64,000 bases of DNA from Pleomorphomonas sp. T1.2MG-36 (lineage in GTDB: Bacteria; Pseudomonadota; Alphaproteobacteria; Rhizobiales; Pleomorphomonadaceae). Below the pieces are notes generated by a model. The model saw only the letters and a program-made list of their open reading frames with translations, was not told the DNA's origin and did not search any database. Below, piece by piece: positions 26,905-35,160 of this stretch. The number at the start of each line of letters is the position of its first letter. The stretch's first letter is position 1. The translations under genes and the position numbers were made by a program. The stretch lies in NCBI RefSeq assembly GCF_950100655.1, contig NZ_CATNLY010000001.1:992001-1056000 (forward strand), written 5' to 3'.

Positions 26905-27471
26905 ATGAACCATTCGGCCCGGGAAGAGGAATGGGCGGCCTGGATGAGTGCGGCGATGGCCGGCGACACGCTGGCCTATCACCGCTTCCTGAAGGCCGTG
27001 ACGCCCTATCTCCGGTCGGTCGCCCGACGCCGATGCGATCAGTACGGCGCCCCGCCGAGCGAGGTTGAAGACGTGGTGCAGGAGGTCCTGCTGGCCGTTC
27101 ACCTGAAGCGCGGAACCTGGGACGTCTCACGCCCCGTCGGTCCATGGTTGTCGTCCATCGTGCGCAACAAGCTGATCGACAGCCTGCGTCGGCGCGGCCG
27201 CCACGTCAGCATTCCGATCGATGACGTGATGGAAACCCTTGAATCCATACCCCAGGCAGAAGCGACCGAGCAGATCGATGTCGATCGCCTGGTCGACGGC
27301 CTGCGGAACCCACAGCGCGAGATCGTGCGATCCATCTCGCTCGGCGGTGCCGGCATTCGCGAAACGGCCGAGCGACTGCAAATGACGGAAGGCGCCGTAC
27401 GGGTGGCACTGCATCGGGCGTTGAAAGGGCTGGCCGCCCTCTATCGGAGCGACGGACGTGCAAACGGATGA
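26905..27471 (+). CDS. sigF: ECF sigma factor, SigF-like
   Basis: A 188-residue ECF sigma factor. Region 2 runs from about 20 to 90 (EDVVQEVLLAVHLKRGTWD, VGPWLSSIVRNKLIDSLRRR), and region 4 from about 125 to 180 with a helix-turn-helix (IRETAERLQMTEGAVRVALH). I start it at 26905; the longer frame upstream runs back into the doxX-like gene. It lies downstream of the bufferin genes and its stop overlaps the nrsF start, the same partners as Caulobacter SigF/NrsF, which respond to heavy metals. The candidate promoter before bufA1 fits this sigma class. Confidence 0.88.
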   Translation: MNHSAREEEWAAWMSAAMAGDTLAYHRFLKAVTPYLRSVARRRCDQYGAPPSEVEDVVQEVLLAVHLKRGTWDVSRPVGPWLSSIVRNKLIDSLRRRGRHVSIPIDDVMETLESIPQAEATEQIDVDRLVDGLRNPQREIVRSISLGGAGIRETAERLQMTEGAVRVALHRALKGLAALYRSDGRANG

Positions 27472-28093
27472 CCTGATCGAACTGCTGGCGAAGGATGCGA
27501 AGGTACGCGTCCGCTTCGCACACGTGTTCCTGATCGCGCTGGCGATCGGCTTGGCGGTCTCCACCGGCTTGCTGCTATCGACCTATGGCGTTCGGGACAA
27601 CATGGCCGACGCCATCGGGACGCCGCGCGTCCAGTTCAAGCTCGGCCTCACCCTGCTGCTGGCGCTCACCTCGACGCGCCTGGCCTTCCTGATCGGCAAG
27701 CCGGGGATCTCCCTGCGCTCGGCGGGCCTTTCGCTTCTCTGGCCGCTCCTGCTCCTGCTGGGCGGCATCGCGACCGAGCTGATCGTCCTGCCGCAAGGCG
27801 CCTGGGAGCCGAGCCTGAAAGGGCAGCACTGGAGTTTCTGCCTCGTCTTCGTGCCCACCCTTGCAGCGGCACCCCTCGCCGCCCTGCTCTACTCCGTCCG
27901 CCAGGGCGCTCCGGAAAACCCTGGGCTGGCCGGCGCGTTGGCGGGCCTTTCGGCCGGCGGCATCGCGGCCGCCATCTATGCCTGGCACTGCCCCGACGAC
28001 AGCCCGCTGTTCGTGGCGACCTGGTACACCATCGCCATATCCATGGTGACGGCGACGGGCTTCCTGCTCGGCCGACGCGTTTTGCGCTGGTGA
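27458..28093 (+). CDS. nrsF: NrsF-type anti-sigma factor (DUF1109)
   Basis: A 211-residue inner-membrane protein with about six membrane segments after a short cytoplasmic N-terminus (TDDLIELLAKD). Cys128 (HWSFC) and Cys178 (YAWHC) match, in kind and spacing, the two cysteines that Caulobacter NrsF needs to sense chromium and cadmium. The start is a GTG at 27458, overlapping the sigF stop by 14 bp, with GGAG upstream. It should hold SigF at the membrane until metal stress. Confidence 0.88.
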   Translation: MQTDDLIELLAKDAKVRVRFAHVFLIALAIGLAVSTGLLLSTYGVRDNMADAIGTPRVQFKLGLTLLLALTSTRLAFLIGKPGISLRSAGLSLLWPLLLLLGGIATELIVLPQGAWEPSLKGQHWSFCLVFVPTLAAAPLAALLYSVRQGAPENPGLAGALAGLSAGGIAAAIYAWHCPDDSPLFVATWYTIAISMVTATGFLLGRRVLRW

Positions 28094-28111
28094 AGAGACA
28101 GAAGAACCGGA

Positions 28112-28735
28112 CTACAGCGCCGACGCCGTCCAGACCACCACGTCGGCCACAGCCGCGGAAGTGGCCTGATCGATCGCCGCGATGGCGTCCTTCGGGCGGT
28201 CGGAGGACGCGGGACGGGTGACGTCGAAGACGCGGTTCGCCCGCACCTTGCCGGTCCGCTCGTCCAGCAGCTTGACGCCCAGGGTGACGCGCGCCATCGG
28301 CGAGCCGGTGACGTCCAGCTCGAAGGCGCGAATGTCGACGATCACCTGATCGTCGATGGCCAGGCTCTCGCCCGGCTTGCCGACCGCCTTGATCCGGCCG
28401 GAGTTCTCGAAGGCCCGGACCATGATCGTCTGAACCAGCGGCGGCAGCTCGTCCGACCAGGACACGCCCGGCAGGTACGAGATCGATCCGCCATGGGAAC
28501 GCACGGCAATTTGCTCCGAGGCGAGCGCATCGCTGGCGCTCGGCAGCGGCACGAGAAGCTGGGCCGAAGACCGCTTGGTCGCGCCGTCGAAGGCCGTGGG
28601 CGCGGCAAGATCATAGATGTCGTCGGGCTTGGGCGTGCTTGCCAGGCCAAGCGTCGAACAGCCGGCGAGCGCGAACGCCAGGCAGAGCGCCGCGGCGGAA
28701 ACCATTCGCCGTCCCGGATGAGCTGAAACCAACAT
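28112..28735 (-). CDS. ABC-type transport auxiliary lipoprotein (PqiC/DUF330-like)
   Basis: A 207-residue lipoprotein: signal with lipobox LAGC at about 23-26, then an ABC-type auxiliary component fold (IYDLAAPTAF, QLLVPLPSASDALASEQIAV). It is last in the minus-strand unit mlaE-mlaF-mlaD-lipoprotein, 105 bp after the MCE gene. In PqiC/MlaA-like systems such lipoproteins sit at the outer membrane end of the lipid bridge. The start could also be the internal Met at residue 11. Confidence 0.83.
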   Translation of the reverse strand: MLVSAHPGRRMVSAAALCLAFALAGCSTLGLASTPKPDDIYDLAAPTAFDGATKRSSAQLLVPLPSASDALASEQIAVRSHGGSISYLPGVSWSDELPPLVQTIMVRAFENSGRIKAVGKPGESLAIDDQVIVDIRAFELDVTGSPMARVTLGVKLLDERTGKVRANRVFDVTRPASSDRPKDAIAAIDQATSAAVADVVVWTASAL

Positions 28736-28840
28736 AGCCTCCTAGAGCATCTGCCCGATACGCTACGGCCTTTTCGGAGAAGCCATAAGCGTGAGAAACA
28801 ACGCGCAAGAGCGAAAGCCGTTGCGAACCAAGATCCTTTT

Positions 28841-30493
28841 CTACCGGCGCGGTGCGTACTGGGGCACGCCCGGCCCGCCGAAGATGAACTGCTGCGGATT
28901 CTTTTCGACGCCTTGCAGCACCCGGTCAAGCCTCGCCAGCGCCTGTCGTCCCTGATCGGCCAGCGCCACCACGCTGTCGAGCCCTCGGCTGGAGAACCTC
29001 GACACATTGGCGGTGATCGGCCCCACCTGCTCATTCAGCTTGTCGGCAATTTCGCGGATCGACTTCGCCGCCGCCGTCGCCTCGGCGACCAGCCCTTGCC
29101 CGTCGCCGGTGACGTAGCCGTCCACCTTCTGGAGAACGCCGTCGGCGCGCGCGGCGATGCCGTTCAGTTGCTCGGCAAGCGTGCGTGTATCACGGACGAT
29201 GCGATCGACGTCGGGCGTGCGGGCATCGATGGTATTGCCGAGATTGGCAAGGCTGGCCGACGCGCGGTTGACATCGGCCATGATGGCATCGAGCTGCGGC
29301 TTGTAGCCCTTGAGCATGGCGGCGAAGTCGCTGACGTCGGTCACCGTCGAGCGCACCTTCGCCGGATCGACCGCCTCGACGACGCCTCGTGCCGCGCCCA
29401 GCGTCTGGCGCGCGTCGTCGACCACCATGCCGAGCGAGCCGGACGCCGCCGCGATGTTCTGCGACGCCGTGTCGACCGCCGACACCACCGAGCGCACCTT
29501 CTCGGTATCGACCGCCGCCAGCAGTTCGTCGGCCCGCGCGGCGGTGGCGCGCAACTCGTCGGACGTGGCGGTGATGCTTGCCACCAGACGGTCGACCTCC
29601 TGCGGATCGACCGCCGTCAGGATGGCCTTGGCCTGGGCCACCGTCTCGTCGAGCGTCTTTGCGGCGTCGGCGATGTTGTTGACCACGCTGTTGACGGCCG
29701 CCGGATCGATGCCGTCGGCGATGACCTTGGCGCGCTCCAGAACGGCGGTCAGCCGTTCGGACGAATCGGTAAGCCGTTCGGTAATCTCCGTCACCCGGGT
29801 GGGGTCGACGGCGTTGAGGATACGCGTCACCTGCGCCGCCGCGCCCTTGAGGTCGCGCGAGATGTCGCCGATGGAGTCGGCCGCCGACGAGATCGACCCC
29901 ATCGCCTTGGAAATGTTGTCGGAATTGTCGGCGAGCGCCGCCGAGAACTTCTCGACGTTGTTGACGGTACGATTGAAGGCGGGGCCGTTCTCGGTCACGA
30001 AATCGTCGATCGCCGCCATGGCGCTGTCGGCGCGCGTCAGCACGTTGCGGGCACTTTCGAGAATGTCCTGGAACGGCGAAATCTCGCCCAGCATGGTCGG
30101 CATGCCGTCGGGCGCCACATCGAACACCCCTGGCGCGTTGCGCGAGCCGCCCTCCAGCTGAAGCGTCGCCGCGCCGGTCAGCCCCTGGTAGGACAGCATG
30201 GCGCGGGTATCGGTCTTGAGCGGCACCTCGCGGTTCACGCGGATGATGGCGATGACGGTGCGTGGGTCCTTCTCGTCGAGCCTGAGCTCCCTCACCTCAC
30301 CGATCTTGATGCCGTTGAACAGCACCCCCGACCCGGTCGAGAGCCCCGTCACCGCCCCGGAAAACACCACGCGGATCTCGGCTTGCCGCTGGCTCTCGCC
30401 GGCATTGCTGAGCCAGCCGAGGAACGCGAGGGCGAGCGTCAGCATGACCAGGACGAAGCCGCCGATCACCGCATAGTTGGCCCGAGATTCCAT
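28841..30493 (-). CDS. MlaD-like MCE domain protein
   Basis: A 550-residue single-pass protein: N-terminal membrane anchor (about 8-28), MCE domain (about 38-118; LSTGSGVLFNGIKIGEVREL), then a very long helical region with repeated units ending in AVD (VDPTRVTEI, VDPQEVDRL, VDTEKVRSV, VDPAKVRST). It binds phospholipid in the periplasm as part of an Mla-type transporter. I start it at 30493 (AGGAAA eight bases upstream). It sits 8 bp after the ATPase gene. Its length is far above E. coli MlaD (about 180) and like rhizobial MCE proteins. Confidence 0.9.
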   Translation of the reverse strand: MESRANYAVIGGFVLVMLTLALAFLGWLSNAGESQRQAEIRVVFSGAVTGLSTGSGVLFNGIKIGEVRELRLDEKDPRTVIAIIRVNREVPLKTDTRAMLSYQGLTGAATLQLEGGSRNAPGVFDVAPDGMPTMLGEISPFQDILESARNVLTRADSAMAAIDDFVTENGPAFNRTVNNVEKFSAALADNSDNISKAMGSISSAADSIGDISRDLKGAAAQVTRILNAVDPTRVTEITERLTDSSERLTAVLERAKVIADGIDPAAVNSVVNNIADAAKTLDETVAQAKAILTAVDPQEVDRLVASITATSDELRATAARADELLAAVDTEKVRSVVSAVDTASQNIAAASGSLGMVVDDARQTLGAARGVVEAVDPAKVRSTVTDVSDFAAMLKGYKPQLDAIMADVNRASASLANLGNTIDARTPDVDRIVRDTRTLAEQLNGIAARADGVLQKVDGYVTGDGQGLVAEATAAAKSIREIADKLNEQVGPITANVSRFSSRGLDSVVALADQGRQALARLDRVLQGVEKNPQQFIFGGPGVPQYAPRR

Positions 30494-30501
30494 GGCGTTT
30501 C

Positions 30502-31293
30502 CTATCCGAAGGTAAAGTGCTCGGCGCGCGGACCGTTGAAGTAGGCGCGCACCCATGGGTGGTCGAAGGATTTCAGCTCGGCGAATGTCCCGTCGACGAG
30601 AACGCGACGGTTGCCCAGGACGGCGATACGGTCGGTGATGGTGACGAGACTGTCGAGGTCGTGCGTGACCATGAACACCGTCAGGCCGAGTGTGTCACGC
30701 AGTTTGAGGATCAACTGGTCGAACTCGGCCGCGCCGATCGGATCGAGTCCGGCCGTCGGCTCGTCGAGGAAGACGATGTCGGGGTCGAGCGCCAGCGCCC
30801 GCGCCAAGGCGGCGCGCTTGATCATGCCGCCCGACAGTTCCGCCGGGTACTTGGCGCAGGCATCGGCCGGCAGACCTGCCAACTCGATCTTCAGCCGCGC
30901 CAGCTCGTCGGCCAGCGTGTCGGGCAGCCGCATGTGCTCGCGAAGCGGCACCGCCACGTTCTGCAACACGGTGAGCGAGGAAAACAAGGCGCCCTGCTGG
31001 AACAGCACACCCCAGCGCCGGCCGATATCCTGCCGCGCCTGGCCTGACATGCCGTCGAAATCCTTGCCGAATACCTCGATGGTGCCGGCCGAGCGCCGGT
31101 TGAGGCCGATGATCGTTCTGAGCAGCACCGACTTGCCGGTGCCCGAACCGCCGACGACACCCAGGACCTCGCCGCGCCAGACATCGATATCGAGGCCGTC
31201 GAGCACCGGTTCGCCGGAGAAACCAACCACGAGACCTCGGGCGCTGATCACCGCCTCCCGCTCTCCATCCTGTCGCTCCGCCACGCCGTTCAT
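30502..31293 (-). CDS. MlaF-like ABC transporter ATPase
   Basis: A 263-residue ATPase. The Walker A motif GGSGTGKS is at about 49-56, the Q-loop region FQQGALF at about 95, the signature LSGGM at about 153, and Walker B with D-loop (IVFLDEPTAGLDP) at about 173-185. The switch histidine is in MVTHDLDSL. It powers the MlaE permease encoded 3 bp upstream and the MCE protein 8 bp downstream. Confidence 0.93.
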   Translation of the reverse strand: MNGVAERQDGEREAVISARGLVVGFSGEPVLDGLDIDVWRGEVLGVVGGSGTGKSVLLRTIIGLNRRSAGTIEVFGKDFDGMSGQARQDIGRRWGVLFQQGALFSSLTVLQNVAVPLREHMRLPDTLADELARLKIELAGLPADACAKYPAELSGGMIKRAALARALALDPDIVFLDEPTAGLDPIGAAEFDQLILKLRDTLGLTVFMVTHDLDSLVTITDRIAVLGNRRVLVDGTFAELKSFDHPWVRAYFNGPRAEHFTFG

Positions 31294-31296
31294 TCG

Positions 31297-32412
31297 TCAG
31301 ATTCCGATCATCGCGAAGATCATGGCGAAAACGCCGTCGGTGACCACCACCATGAAGATGGCTTTCACCACCGCCGCCGTGGTGTGCTCGCCAAGCGACT
31401 CGGCCGAGCCCTTTACCTTCATGCCCTCGACGGCGGCGATCAGGCCGATGATGCCGGCCATGAACGGCGCCTTGGTGAGACCGATCAGCACGTGGGTCAC
31501 CGTCAGAGCAGCCTTGAGGCGCTCGAGAAACACATCGGTGGGGATGCCGATGTAGAACAGGCCGACCACCCAGGCGCCGGCCAGCGACGCGAGGTCGGAA
31601 ACCAGGGTCAGAATCGGCAGCGCGATGACCAGCGCCAGGAGACGGGGCAGCACCAGCACTTCCACCGGCGACAGGCCAAGCACCTTCAGCGCATCGACCT
31701 CCTCGCGCATCTTCATCGAGCCGATCTCGGCGGTGTAGGCCGCGCCCGAGCGGCCGGCGATCATGATGGCGGTCAGGAGGACGCCGATCTCGCGGCAGGT
31801 GAGCACGCCGACGAGATCGACCACAAGGAGATCGGCGCCGTAGGTGGACAGGTAGAAGCCACCTTGCTGCGCGATGATCATGCCGATCAGAAAGCTCATC
31901 AGCGCGATGATCGGCACCGCCTGGATCGAGGCGCGGCTGATGTTGTTGAACAGGGCCGCCCAGCGCATGCGCCGCCTGAAGAGCAGCACATCGAGGAAGG
32001 CGACCGACGTCTCGCCCAGCGTGGCGAGAAGCAGATAGGCGTCGTCGACGATCCCCGCCGCGCCGCGGCCGACTTCCTCCAGCGTCCAGGTGATCGGGTT
32101 GGCGCGCGGCGGCGGCGGCAACTGCTCGCGGCCGAGCGGGTCGATCTCGGCGATCAGCGCCGCCGCCGACCTGGAAAAGTCCTTGAACTCGGACGAGCCG
32201 CCGGCCTCTTCCTGCTGGCGCATCAGGCCGACGAGCACCCAGGCGCCGGCGGTGTCGAACCGACCGAGATCGCTGCCGTCGAACACCAGATGCCGGCCGG
32301 GCGCCACCTTGTCGGCGATGGAAGGCAGCAGCTTGCCGACGGTTTCCACCGTCCAGTCGCCAGCGATGCCAAGCACCGTCACGTCGTCCCGCGCCCCATC
32401 TGCCGACCGCAC
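31297..32412 (-). CDS. MlaE-type permease with N-terminal STAS domain
   Basis: A 371-residue fusion. The first about 100 residues form a STAS (MlaB-like) domain (HLVFDGSDLGRFDTAGAW), joined to an MlaE permease with about six membrane segments and the family motif ADLLVVDLVGVLTCREIGVL. The STAS domain probably replaces the separate MlaB subunit of E. coli. I propose a GTG start at 32412 with AAGGAG eight bases upstream; the open frame reaches 32511, but that extra part is not STAS-like. Confidence 0.9.
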   Translation of the reverse strand: MRSADGARDDVTVLGIAGDWTVETVGKLLPSIADKVAPGRHLVFDGSDLGRFDTAGAWVLVGLMRQQEEAGGSSEFKDFSRSAAALIAEIDPLGREQLPPPPRANPITWTLEEVGRGAAGIVDDAYLLLATLGETSVAFLDVLLFRRRMRWAALFNNISRASIQAVPIIALMSFLIGMIIAQQGGFYLSTYGADLLVVDLVGVLTCREIGVLLTAIMIAGRSGAAYTAEIGSMKMREEVDALKVLGLSPVEVLVLPRLLALVIALPILTLVSDLASLAGAWVVGLFYIGIPTDVFLERLKAALTVTHVLIGLTKAPFMAGIIGLIAAVEGMKVKGSAESLGEHTTAAVVKAIFMVVVTDGVFAMIFAMIGI

Positions 32413-32825
32413 GCCATCACTCCTTGAGCACTCCCGCCGCGCCTGAAGCGCTGCGCCCGAGCATCCCGCCGATCCAGTGACTCGGTAACCACGACGAATA
32501 CAGGAATGCACGATACATCAGCGGCGACCGCCGACGCCAGCCTCGAACGCGCTACGCTTCGTTGCCGGAGCACAACGTCGGCCGGCTAGACCAAAGATAA
32601 GGGTTTCGACCTAGCGCTCCCCCTTTAAGGATTCCCATTTCGCCTTGATATCTTTACTCTGGGGCGTAATCGGCCGACGAGGCCGAGCGTCCGTGGAGCA
32701 ACTGATGGACAAAGTTGAGCGAAACGGACAGTTGTTCGGTCCCCATGGTGGGACGCTTTCCGGCGTTGTACCGGCGGCATCCGTCGAAGCCGTCCGACCC
32801 GCCCGGAAATCAATGTGAGGTCGCC
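32413..32825. other. Divergent intergenic region, mla operon / dipeptide epimerase
   Basis: No gene is supported in these 413 bp. It should hold the mla operon promoter on the minus strand and the epimerase promoter on the plus strand. The only candidate seen is a weak TTGATA-N16-TAATCG near 32647. An open frame from 32715 into the epimerase exists, but its first 37 residues do not look like the enzyme family. Confidence 0.4.
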
Positions 32826-33806
32826 TTGCGTAAGCTCAGCATAGCCGTCGAGAGGTTTCCCATCGCCGGCACCTTCACCATCTCCCGCGGCTCCAAGACG
32901 GAGGCGGTCGTCGTGGAGGCCACCATCAGCGATGGCGCCGTGTCGGGACGAGGCGAAGGCGTTCCCTATGCGCACTACGGCGAAACCGTCGAAAGCGTCA
33001 TGTCGCAAATCGAGAGCGTCCGCGACTTCATCGAGAAGGGGGGCGACCGCTTCGCCCTGCGCGAGACCATGGCGCCCGGCGCGGCGCGCAATGCCCTCGA
33101 CTGTGCGCTGATCGATCTTGAGGCCAAGGCAACCCACCGCGGCGTCGCTCACCTCCTGGGCCTGCCGCCGCTCGAACCGGTCAACACGGCCTTCACCATT
33201 TCGCTCGACAGCGTCGAGGCCATGGCCGCCGCCGCCAAATCGGCCAACGATCGGCCGACGCTGAAGGTGAAGCTCGGCGGCGATGGCGGCCGCGAGCGCC
33301 TCGTCGCCATTCGCCGGGCCGCCCCCCGCAGCCGCATCATCGTCGATGCCAACGAGGGCTGGACGCCGGAAATCTTCCCCGAAATGATGGAAGCCTGCAT
33401 CGAACTCGGCGTCGCCATGATCGAGCAGCCGCTGCCGGCCGGCGCCGACGACTATCTCGACGAGGCCAAGCGGCCGGTGCCGGTCTGTGCCGACGAGAGC
33501 GCCCACACCACCGCCGACATCAAGCGGCTGGTCGGCCGCTACGACGCCGTCAACGTCAAGCTCGACAAGACCGGCGGCCTCACCGAGGCGCTGGACATGA
33601 TCGCCTCCGCCGAGGAGGAAGGGTTGATCGTCATGGTCGGCTGCATGGTATCGAGCTCGCTCGCCATGGCGCCGGCCTTCGTCGCCGCCCAGCGCGCCCA
33701 GTATGCCGACATCGATGGCCCGCTTCTGCTCGCCCGCGATCGCCTGCCCGGCCTGATGTTCTCCGGGTCCATCGTCCATCCGCCCTACCCAGACCTCTGG
33801 GGCTGA
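32826..33806 (+). CDS. Dipeptide epimerase (L-Ala-D/L-Glu epimerase-like, enolase superfamily)
   Basis: A 326-residue muconate-lactonizing subgroup enzyme. Catalytic features are LKVKLGG (KxK, about 144-150), the metal ligands in IVDANEGW (about 173), MIEQPLP (about 200) and CADES (about 222), and the second base in VNVKLDKTGG (about 245). It epimerises murein-derived or other dipeptides. The best start is TTG at 32826 with GAGG upstream, giving the usual family length. It converges on an MFS transporter three bases away, which may import the substrate; this is inference. Confidence 0.87.
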   Translation: MRKLSIAVERFPIAGTFTISRGSKTEAVVVEATISDGAVSGRGEGVPYAHYGETVESVMSQIESVRDFIEKGGDRFALRETMAPGAARNALDCALIDLEAKATHRGVAHLLGLPPLEPVNTAFTISLDSVEAMAAAAKSANDRPTLKVKLGGDGGRERLVAIRRAAPRSRIIVDANEGWTPEIFPEMMEACIELGVAMIEQPLPAGADDYLDEAKRPVPVCADESAHTTADIKRLVGRYDAVNVKLDKTGGLTEALDMIASAEEEGLIVMVGCMVSSSLAMAPAFVAAQRAQYADIDGPLLLARDRLPGLMFSGSIVHPPYPDLWG

Positions 33807-33809
33807 GCC

Positions 33810-35009
33810 TCAGCGGGCGGCGGGCTCCCCTGCCGCGACGCTGACGGTCGTCGTCGCGTCGTGGGCCGGCAGGCGACGGGCGCCGCCGCCGGCCGCGGTC
33901 AGGATGATCAGGCCGAGGATCGGGAAAATCGACATCACCACATAGGTGTCCGAGCCGAGCGTCGGCACCAGCCGCCCGGCCAGTGCCGTGCCGAGCGCCA
34001 TGGCAAGACCGTTGAAGATGACGAAGGTGCCCTGCGCCGAGGCGGCGCGCTCGGTCGGCACCACCTCGCGCAGGAAGCGCATCAGCCCGATATGGGCGAG
34101 TGCGAAGGAGCCGGCGTGCATCACCTGCAGCGCCAGCGTCGGCAACAGCGGCAGGTCCAGCGAGAACAGCAGCCAGCGGAGGCAGCCGATCACCGCGCCG
34201 CCGGCCATCAGTTTCAGCGGCGAGACGACGCGGAACAACCGGCCGGCCACCGCGAACAGAATGATCTCGGCAATGACGCCGATCGCCCAGAATATGCCGA
34301 TGGTGAGGTCGGAAAAGCCGTTGGCGCGCCAGAGGATGGTGCCGAAGCTGTAGAGCGCCGCATGCCCCGCCTGGTTGACGGCGTGCCCGAGCAGCACGGC
34401 GAGGAAGGCCGGCTTGCGCAGCACGGTCAGCGCCGCCGCCGAGGCTTGGGTGGTGGCCGGCGGAGGCGGAGGAATGGCAACCGTCGACAGCATGGCCACG
34501 GTGAAGCCGAACAGCACCAGGACGTAGACCGCCATCGACCCGGAATGGTCCATGGCATAGCCGCCCACGACGTTGCCCAGGATGAAGGACACCGAGCCCC
34601 AGAGCCGCATCTTGCCATACTCGCCGAGGCCGTGGCGATCCATGATCATGGCGAAGGCATCGGCCAGCGGCCCGACGCAGTAGGACAACACCAGAAGGAC
34701 GGCACCGACCGCCATCACCGCGACATCGCCCTTGGCAAGGCCGAACAACAGGGCGAAGCCGAGCGTCAGGCCAATGACGCCGGCCATCACGTGGCGCCGG
34801 TCGCCGGCGCGGTCCGACAGGCCGCTCACCACCGGCATGGTGAACATGCGCATCACCTGCGGCGTCGCCAGCACGAAGGCGATCTGTTCGCCGCTCAGCC
34901 CCTTGACCTGCAGCAGGACCGGAAAGAATGGCGTCATCACTCCATTGACGAAAAAAGCGATGGCGTAGAAGGCGCTCATCAAATAGGCGGGGGCAAATCG
35001 CCCGATCAT
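33810..35009 (-). CDS. MFS transporter, MFS_1_like family
   Basis: A 399-residue transporter with twelve predicted membrane segments. It carries the loop motif GLSDRAGDRRHVMAG between helices 2 and 3 and a conserved RLWGSVSFILGNVVGG segment near residue 135. It resembles the 3-phenylpropionate/nucleoside-type branch (HcaT/LacY-like). The substrate is unknown. I prefer the ATG at 35009 over a TTG three codons earlier. It converges with the dipeptide epimerase. Confidence 0.82.
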   Translation of the reverse strand: MIGRFAPAYLMSAFYAIAFFVNGVMTPFFPVLLQVKGLSGEQIAFVLATPQVMRMFTMPVVSGLSDRAGDRRHVMAGVIGLTLGFALLFGLAKGDVAVMAVGAVLLVLSYCVGPLADAFAMIMDRHGLGEYGKMRLWGSVSFILGNVVGGYAMDHSGSMAVYVLVLFGFTVAMLSTVAIPPPPPATTQASAAALTVLRKPAFLAVLLGHAVNQAGHAALYSFGTILWRANGFSDLTIGIFWAIGVIAEIILFAVAGRLFRVVSPLKLMAGGAVIGCLRWLLFSLDLPLLPTLALQVMHAGSFALAHIGLMRFLREVVPTERAASAQGTFVIFNGLAMALGTALAGRLVPTLGSDTYVVMSIFPILGLIILTAAGGGARRLPAHDATTTVSVAAGEPAAR

Positions 35010-35160
35010 TCTTGTCAACGGAGCAACTCGGCATAAACTCGTTGTGAAGGATTCGCGGCGATGATGGCGGCTCGCCGAATTGAATCGCTTGCCTGTCCTC
35101 GGCCGGCACTTTACCTGTAGCTTGGTCCGTTTAGTCTACAAAGGGGTCTGCGGCGAAAAT

